DNA of 64,000 bases from an uncultured Corynebacterium sp. (GTDB lineage Bacteria; Actinomycetota; Actinomycetes; Mycobacteriales; Mycobacteriaceae). Where the stretch lies: contig NZ_CAMIHZ010000002.1 in the NCBI RefSeq assembly GCF_946222305.1, positions 77,644 through 141,643 on the forward strand, written 5' to 3'. Shown piece by piece: positions 59,775 to 64,000 of this stretch (its first letter is position 1; every line of letters begins with the position of its first letter). The translations under genes and the position numbers were made by a program. Under the pieces are notes generated by a model that saw only the letters and a program-made list of their open reading frames with translations, did no database searches and was not told the DNA's origin.

Positions 59775-61118
59775 ATGGGAAAACTGTTCGGAACTGATGG
59801 GGTCCGTGGGCTGGCCAACAAAAAGCTGACCGCGCCCCTCGCAATGAAATTGGGCGCTGCCGCGGCGTGCGTACTGGTTAACAAAGAAGGCCTAGGGCAG
59901 CGCCGCCCGACGGCTGTGATCGGACGCGATCCGCGTGTTTCGGGCGAAATGCTCGAAGCGGCAATGGCTGCTGGCATGGCCAGCCAGGGGGTAAACGTTT
60001 TGAAGGTTGGTGTGCTGCCAACCCCCGCCGTTGCGTTCCTGACGGATGACTTCGGGGCGGATATGGGAGTGATGATCTCTGCGTCCCACAACCCCATGCC
60101 CGATAACGGCATCAAGTTCTTCGCTGCCGGTGGTCACAAGCTCGATGATGAGATTGAAAATGCCATCGAAGAGATGATGCTGGATCTGCCGGAAGATGGC
60201 CCCACGGGTGCGGCTATCGGTCGTGTTCTGGAGGAATCTGAAGAAGCGCTCGGGCGTTATTTGGCGCACTTGCGCTCGGCAGTCACCACCCCACTGGATG
60301 GGATTCGGGTGGTAGTGGACTGTGCGAATGGCGCGGCGTTCAAGGCTGCTCCCGAGGCCTATAGGCAGGCCGGGGCAGAGGTAGTGGCGATCCACAACAC
60401 GCCGAACTCGTTCAATATCAACGATGGCGTTGGTTCGACCCACATCGACGTTATCCAAAAGGCTGTCACCGAACACCACGCTGATCTGGGTTTGGCTCAC
60501 GATGGTGACGCTGACCGTTGCTTGGCCGTGGATTCTGAAGGCAGTGTGGTTGACGGAGACCAGATCATGGCGATCCTGGCTATCGCGATGAAAGAAGATG
60601 GCGAGCTGAAGAAGAACACCTTGGTCGCGACTGTGATGTCCAATCTGGGCTTGAAGCTGGCGATGAAGGACGCCGGCATTGAGATGCGGGAAACCAAGGT
60701 GGGTGACCGTTACGTCCTTGCCGAATTGCGCGCCAGCGAACTGTCCTTGGGCGGCGAGCAGTCCGGCCACTTGGTGATTCCCGAGCACGGTACCACTGGC
60801 GATGGCACGCTGACGGGGTTGAGCCTTATGGCCCGGATGGCGCGTACCGGAAAGAGTCTGAAGGACTTGGCTGGCGTGATGACGGTGTTGCCTCAGACGC
60901 TGATCAACGTGCCCGTTGAAAATAAGGCCGCAGTGTTGGGCAACGCGGAGGTTAAGGGGGCCGTTGCCGAAGCCAAGGCTGAGCTCGGGGATTCTGGACG
61001 AGTGTTGCTTCGCCCATCCGGCACCGAGGAGCTTTTCCGAGTGATGGTGGAAGCAAAGGATGCAGCTACTGCGCGGAAGATTGCGGGATCCTTGGCGGCT
61101 GTGGTGGCACAGGTTTAA
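59775..61118 (+). CDS. glmM: Phosphoglucosamine mutase
   Basis: Converts glucosamine-6-phosphate to glucosamine-1-phosphate for UDP-GlcNAc and peptidoglycan synthesis, 447 residues. The phosphoserine loop is SASHNPMPDNG (Ser104). The metal loop is DGDADR, and the phosphate-binding C-terminal motif is RPSGTEELFRVM. It begins MGKLFGTDGVRGLANKK. Its position after rplM-rpsI is conserved in actinobacteria. Confidence 0.97.
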   Translation: MGKLFGTDGVRGLANKKLTAPLAMKLGAAAACVLVNKEGLGQRRPTAVIGRDPRVSGEMLEAAMAAGMASQGVNVLKVGVLPTPAVAFLTDDFGADMGVMISASHNPMPDNGIKFFAAGGHKLDDEIENAIEEMMLDLPEDGPTGAAIGRVLEESEEALGRYLAHLRSAVTTPLDGIRVVVDCANGAAFKAAPEAYRQAGAEVVAIHNTPNSFNINDGVGSTHIDVIQKAVTEHHADLGLAHDGDADRCLAVDSEGSVVDGDQIMAILAIAMKEDGELKKNTLVATVMSNLGLKLAMKDAGIEMRETKVGDRYVLAELRASELSLGGEQSGHLVIPEHGTTGDGTLTGLSLMARMARTGKSLKDLAGVMTVLPQTLINVPVENKAAVLGNAEVKGAVAEAKAELGDSGRVLLRPSGTEELFRVMVEAKDAATARKIAGSLAAVVAQV

Positions 61119-61149
61119 CGCGAAGATATAACGCGGGCAGTTTAACGCG
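61114..61149 (+). repeat. TTTAACGCG repeats at the glmM stop
   Basis: TTTAACGCG occurs at 61114-61122 (containing the glmM TAA) and at 61141-61149, with a related ATAACGCG at 61128-61135. Confidence 0.6.
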
Positions 61150-61389
61150 CAGGCGTAAGGCTGGAAACAAAACCGGGGCACGGCATCTCAACGCGGATTG
61201 AACTTTAAGGTCGGTTGCGCAGTCTAATGACTGTGTAATCGACCTTTGCCATCCCTAGGGTTCTCCGTCACCCAGAGGCTTTGTGAGAGGTAGCCAGAGT
61301 GACGAATGACTGATGGGGGGTGAAGGGGAAATTAGATAGGGGTTCTGCTGGGGCGGGGTCTCAGGACAAGTGAAGGGGAGAGGGTAGAC

Positions 61390-61752
61390 ATGGGGGATCT
61401 GTCGTCGCTGACAACGAATCCAGCGGAAGCGAGGGAGGGAGCACATAGGCTCGAAAAGGTGCAACAGCAATGGGCGGATGCGCTCAGGGAGGTGCGCCCT
61501 AACATCTCCGTGGCAGCTTTCGGAGAGGGGTACGGACACTTCGGAGCCACAATCGCGGGGCTGGCAACCAAAGCGCACGATGTGCGGTTAGCTCACGCAC
61601 GTCGCCTATCGGAAGCAGCGCGGGCGGGCCGGGATCTCATCAACGCCGTGCATGGCCAAGACAGTGATTCCGCTGGAGGGTTGGGGGCCGCCTTCCCGTT
61701 AAGTGACACCGTCCCATTGGGTGGCAGCGGCACGCCGCAGGAAGGGCGCTAG
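61390..61752 (+). CDS. Small helical protein, possible type VII secretion partner (EspC-like)
   Basis: A 120-residue protein of unknown function with a good ribosome binding site (GGAGAGGG). It is predicted to form two long helices (about 12-35 and 55-92) separated by the turn PNISVAAFGEGYGHFG. This layout resembles EspC/DUF2580-type ESX-associated proteins. A flexible Gly/Ser/Pro tail follows. The assignment is based on shape and on the ESX-4 genes 5 kb away; no motif proves it. It is coupled to the next gene, whose start is immediately after its stop. Confidence 0.5.
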   Translation: MGDLSSLTTNPAEAREGAHRLEKVQQQWADALREVRPNISVAAFGEGYGHFGATIAGLATKAHDVRLAHARRLSEAARAGRDLINAVHGQDSDSAGGLGAAFPLSDTVPLGGSGTPQEGR

Positions 61753-63786
61753 TTGACGATGAGTATGCAAGGCCAAGCACGTTTAACTGCAGCCGTGGGA
61801 ACTCTGGCATCCCTTGGCGCTCCCGTTGAGGCCACAGTGCCAGCGGTCCGGAAGTCGGATGGGTTGGACACTTCGTCCATCCGGCAAGGAATGGGTATCT
61901 CCCAGGCGCGATTTCCTATCTCTGGTGGTTTAGCACGGGGAGGCAGCCTCGCGAGCAGGGGAGGTGTTGCTAGCGGGGGTGGCTTATCGGGCAGGGGAAG
62001 TCTCACCGGCACCGGCATGGGGGCCTTCGGGAGTGGTTCGAAATTCTCTTTAGTTTCCGACATCATCAACATCATTGGTGCTGCATCCTCTATCGCTTCG
62101 TTTCTGCAAGGAATCGCGGGCGGTATCCCGCAGGAGGCCATTAACCAAGGTGGCAGGGAACAGCAGCAACACGAGACCGAGGTAGACCACAGCAAGCAGT
62201 GCGCCAGCAAAGCCTTGGACGTCATCGACCAGGCACACGATCAATGTGCGGCCGCTTCGGAATCAGTAGTCGACAAGGTTCTGAGTTTCCTAAAACTTGC
62301 CCTAGCTACAGGCGGTAATTCCGCGATTGCCGGCTTGGTGGACGTGGTCTTGCGCAGCGCAGCGAAATTTGTCCACACCTTGGTGTCGGGGCGAAACATG
62401 GCCGTGACAGGTTGCATGAAAACACTATGCCGAGATATGGAAAAACCCGCTCTCCCGGGCAATTCCGATAAGCCAATTGGTCGAGGAAGCAATGCAGTCA
62501 CCCAAGATAAAGGGGTGGAAACCCGCTCCGGTGAATGTGATGATAAACCCTCGCTGGGTGCCAAAGCTGGGGCCGATTGCGAATCCCAATCTGATACTGA
62601 ACAGTTGAAACCCAATCAGTCGGCAGGTGGTCAGGAGCCGATTGAGTGTCCAACCCAACCAGCCGAAACCCCAGCAAAAGCTATGGAGACCCCAGCGCAG
62701 CCCACACCACAGGTGCATCCTGAACACCCCACTAAGCCCGCGCAATCTGAACCTCCGGCCCGTCTAATTCAGCAAGCTCCGGACTGTGAAGCTCCCGCCC
62801 GTCCTACCGAGCCACATGTTCCTAACTCACCGGCGGTTAACTGTGAGAAACCCGAACTGCCAGAACCAGCGTGTTCTGAATCAGCGAAGCCCACTTGCTC
62901 GGAACCAGTGAAGCCGGTTTGTCCAGACACTGTTCAACCAGCGGGAACTCAACCGCCGTCAATGGAACGGGTGCAACCTCCCGCGCTTCCTCCCCAACAA
63001 GTACCGAACATTCTTTGCAACCAGCCAGGGGTGGGTTCTGCACAGTGGCATGGGTTCCTCAAACTCGTGGCCGAACTGCTCTGCCCAGTGACGGAATCGA
63101 CCCCACCAGTGGAAACTGCCACTCCAACTCAACCAGCGGCGTCGGAACCACCCACCAACTCTGCTCCGCTACAACAATGCAATTCGGTCGAGCCAGCTCC
63201 CGAGGTCTGCGAGACCAAGGAACAACCCGCGTGCGAAGACAAGCCTGAACCGGAACCAGAGTGCGAGACCAAGCCTGAGCCGAAGCCGGAGCCCGCGTGT
63301 GAGGCGGAGCCCGAGTCAGAGTGCGAGACCAAGCCCGAACCGAAGCCGGAGCCAGAATGTGAAGAGAAATCCGAGGCTAAGCCAGAGCTTAAGGAGGAGC
63401 CCAAGCCGAAACTGGCAGAACCGAACGACAAAGCACCTTCTGACGGCTACCACGGCTTCGATAAAACCCAGCACCCCTCATTCCCCGGCAATAGTGCAGG
63501 GCAGGAACAAACACCTCAACTGTCGGGCGGCTCGGTGGTGGATGGGCCCTCGTCAGCCACCCCACCACCCGCAGATCATCATGCCGATGCTCCACCCAAA
63601 CCTTCAGGTTCAGCGCCAACACCGAATGGGCCCGACACGGCTAATTCGAGGGGATCGTGGTCACCCGATATCTGGCTCGGTGCCGAGGTGAGCGCGGAGG
63701 TTCAGACCGCGGGAAGTGGATTTGAATTGGAGCTGGCGGGAGCGGCTGAATTCGGCGTCGCAGTAGAAAGGAGTGGAGCATGGTAA
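61753..63786 (+). CDS. Large Pro/Glu/Cys-rich protein of unknown function
   Basis: A 677-residue protein. TTG at 61753, directly after the previous stop, has AGGAAGGG six bases upstream; ATG 61759 or 61765 are alternatives. The N-terminus is Gly/Ser-rich (SGGLARGGSLASRGGVASGG-like), then a hydrophobic segment (about 99-125, FSLVSDIINIIGAASSIASF) and a helical region to about 230. Residues about 231-640 are Pro/Glu/Gln/Cys-rich, with 60-bp nucleotide repeats (63241-63360) encoding ECETKPEPKPEP. The C-terminus (WLGAEVSAEVQTAGSGFELE) looks like a small beta domain. No signal peptide is seen. It could be a large ESX substrate or a structural envelope protein; neither is proven. Confidence 0.6.
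   Translation: MTMSMQGQARLTAAVGTLASLGAPVEATVPAVRKSDGLDTSSIRQGMGISQARFPISGGLARGGSLASRGGVASGGGLSGRGSLTGTGMGAFGSGSKFSLVSDIINIIGAASSIASFLQGIAGGIPQEAINQGGREQQQHETEVDHSKQCASKALDVIDQAHDQCAAASESVVDKVLSFLKLALATGGNSAIAGLVDVVLRSAAKFVHTLVSGRNMAVTGCMKTLCRDMEKPALPGNSDKPIGRGSNAVTQDKGVETRSGECDDKPSLGAKAGADCESQSDTEQLKPNQSAGGQEPIECPTQPAETPAKAMETPAQPTPQVHPEHPTKPAQSEPPARLIQQAPDCEAPARPTEPHVPNSPAVNCEKPELPEPACSESAKPTCSEPVKPVCPDTVQPAGTQPPSMERVQPPALPPQQVPNILCNQPGVGSAQWHGFLKLVAELLCPVTESTPPVETATPTQPAASEPPTNSAPLQQCNSVEPAPEVCETKEQPACEDKPEPEPECETKPEPKPEPACEAEPESECETKPEPKPEPECEEKSEAKPELKEEPKPKLAEPNDKAPSDGYHGFDKTQHPSFPGNSAGQEQTPQLSGGSVVDGPSSATPPPADHHADAPPKPSGSAPTPNGPDTANSRGSWSPDIWLGAEVSAEVQTAGSGFELELAGAAEFGVAVERSGAW
63241..63360 (+). 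repeat. 60-bp in-frame tandem repeat
   Basis: Units 63241-63300 and 63301-63360 are exact in phase and share GAGTGCGAGACCAAGCC; they encode two copies of an EPE...CETKPEPKPEP block in the large proline-rich protein. Confidence 0.85.
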
Positions 63787-64000
63787 AACCCGATAGCTAT
63801 CAGCACTACCTCGACAACTACCTAGCAGATGTGGCGGCCGCGGCCGTGCAATTCGAAGATGTGTTGAAGGAGCAAACGAAGGCTCTGCAGCAGATCATCG
63901 AGCAGCAGAAAGATCAGCCTGAACAGGCGGAGGTCGACTCTGTCGAGACTGGATCTGCGAGGGGTGGGCCGGCGGGAGCTGGCTCGGTAGAGACTGGGAC
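63780..64000 (+). CDS. Helical protein of unknown function, N-terminal part (partial)
   Basis: Begins at ATG 63780, overlapping the end of the preceding gene by seven bases (GCATGGTAA), after AAAGGAGTGG. The visible 73 codons read MVKPDSYQHYLDNYLADVAA, then a Glu/Gln-rich helix (VLKEQTKALQQIIEQQ), then a Gly/Ala/Glu-rich linker. The frame is open to the window edge. No family was recognised. Coupling to the upstream gene makes it the third member of the cassette. Confidence 0.65.
   Translation, partial: MVKPDSYQHYLDNYLADVAAAAVQFEDVLKEQTKALQQIIEQQKDQPEQAEVDSVETGSARGGPAGAGSVETG

Noticed and set aside
1..64000. tRNA, rRNA, insertion sequences and prophage genes
   Set aside because: None was recognised: no cloverleaf-like stretches in the gaps and no transposase or integrase-like proteins.

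Overview
The window is a 64 kb stretch of a Corynebacterium chromosome (order Mycobacteriales, high-GC Gram-positive). The evidence is the actinobacterial order rpoC, rpsL-rpsG-fusA-tuf, S10/spc/alpha ribosomal operons, truA, ESX-4 type VII secretion locus, rplM-rpsI-glmM. DtxR-like iron boxes, an LAQTG surface protein with its own sortase, and GTG/TTG starts on many conserved genes fit as well. I cannot name the species. No rRNA, tRNA, IS element, phage or CRISPR array was found.

Layout. 1-4.4 kb: 3' end of rpoC, a secreted class 2 lipase, a DUF4236-like small protein and a decayed gene remnant. 4.4-9.4 kb: translation genes rpsL, rpsG, fusA, tuf. 9.5-12.3 kb: a minus-strand island with a J-domain-like protein, an LAQTG cell-wall protein and a sortase. 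13.0-18.2 kb: S10 operon rpsJ to rpsQ. 18.4-19.7 kb: two small secreted proteins sharing an FGW motif, on the minus strand. 20.4-21.6 kb: rplN-rplX-rplE. 21.7-29.9 kb: an iron-uptake island with a siderophore-interacting flavoprotein, a binding lipoprotein, and two convergent FecCDE-type ABC transporters. 30.2-36.1 kb: rpsH to rplO, then secY-adk-map. 36.6-37.8 kb: a dicarboxylate/amino-acid:cation symporter. 38.2-43.2 kb: infA, rpsM-rpsK-rpsD-rpoA-rplQ and truA. 43.3-56.8 kb: a large polytopic membrane protein and an ESX-4 locus (EccE-like candidate, EccB, MycP, EccD, EccC, a secretion-associated protein, two WXG100 proteins). 57.3-61.1 kb: a PRC-barrel/DUF2382 protein, rplM-rpsI and glmM. 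61.4-64.0 kb: a three-gene cassette of unknown function, open at the window edge.

How the parts work together. Most of the window is the translation, RNA polymerase and Sec core, normally one long co-directional block. Here it is split at two points, after rpsQ and after rplE, by envelope or iron-acquisition cargo, each with its own terminators. The iron island lies next to three DtxR-like boxes and probably responds to iron. The ESX-4 locus contains the ATPase, channel, protease and WXG100 substrates. The cassette after glmM encodes helical and proline-rich proteins that could be additional substrates.

The less ordinary signals are these: a dispersed GGTGGCGTCGG motif followed by purine-rich sequence, two copies of which lie in an almost identical 5' leader shared by the sortase and J-domain genes; 31-bp tandem duplications that copy a gene's stop codon at two loci; three 83-bp tandem units that each encode a hairpin; a mycosin with no signal peptide lying in frame behind the EccD stop codon; a sortase with no arginine after its catalytic cysteine; and an 18-bp perfect palindrome in an AT-rich gap.
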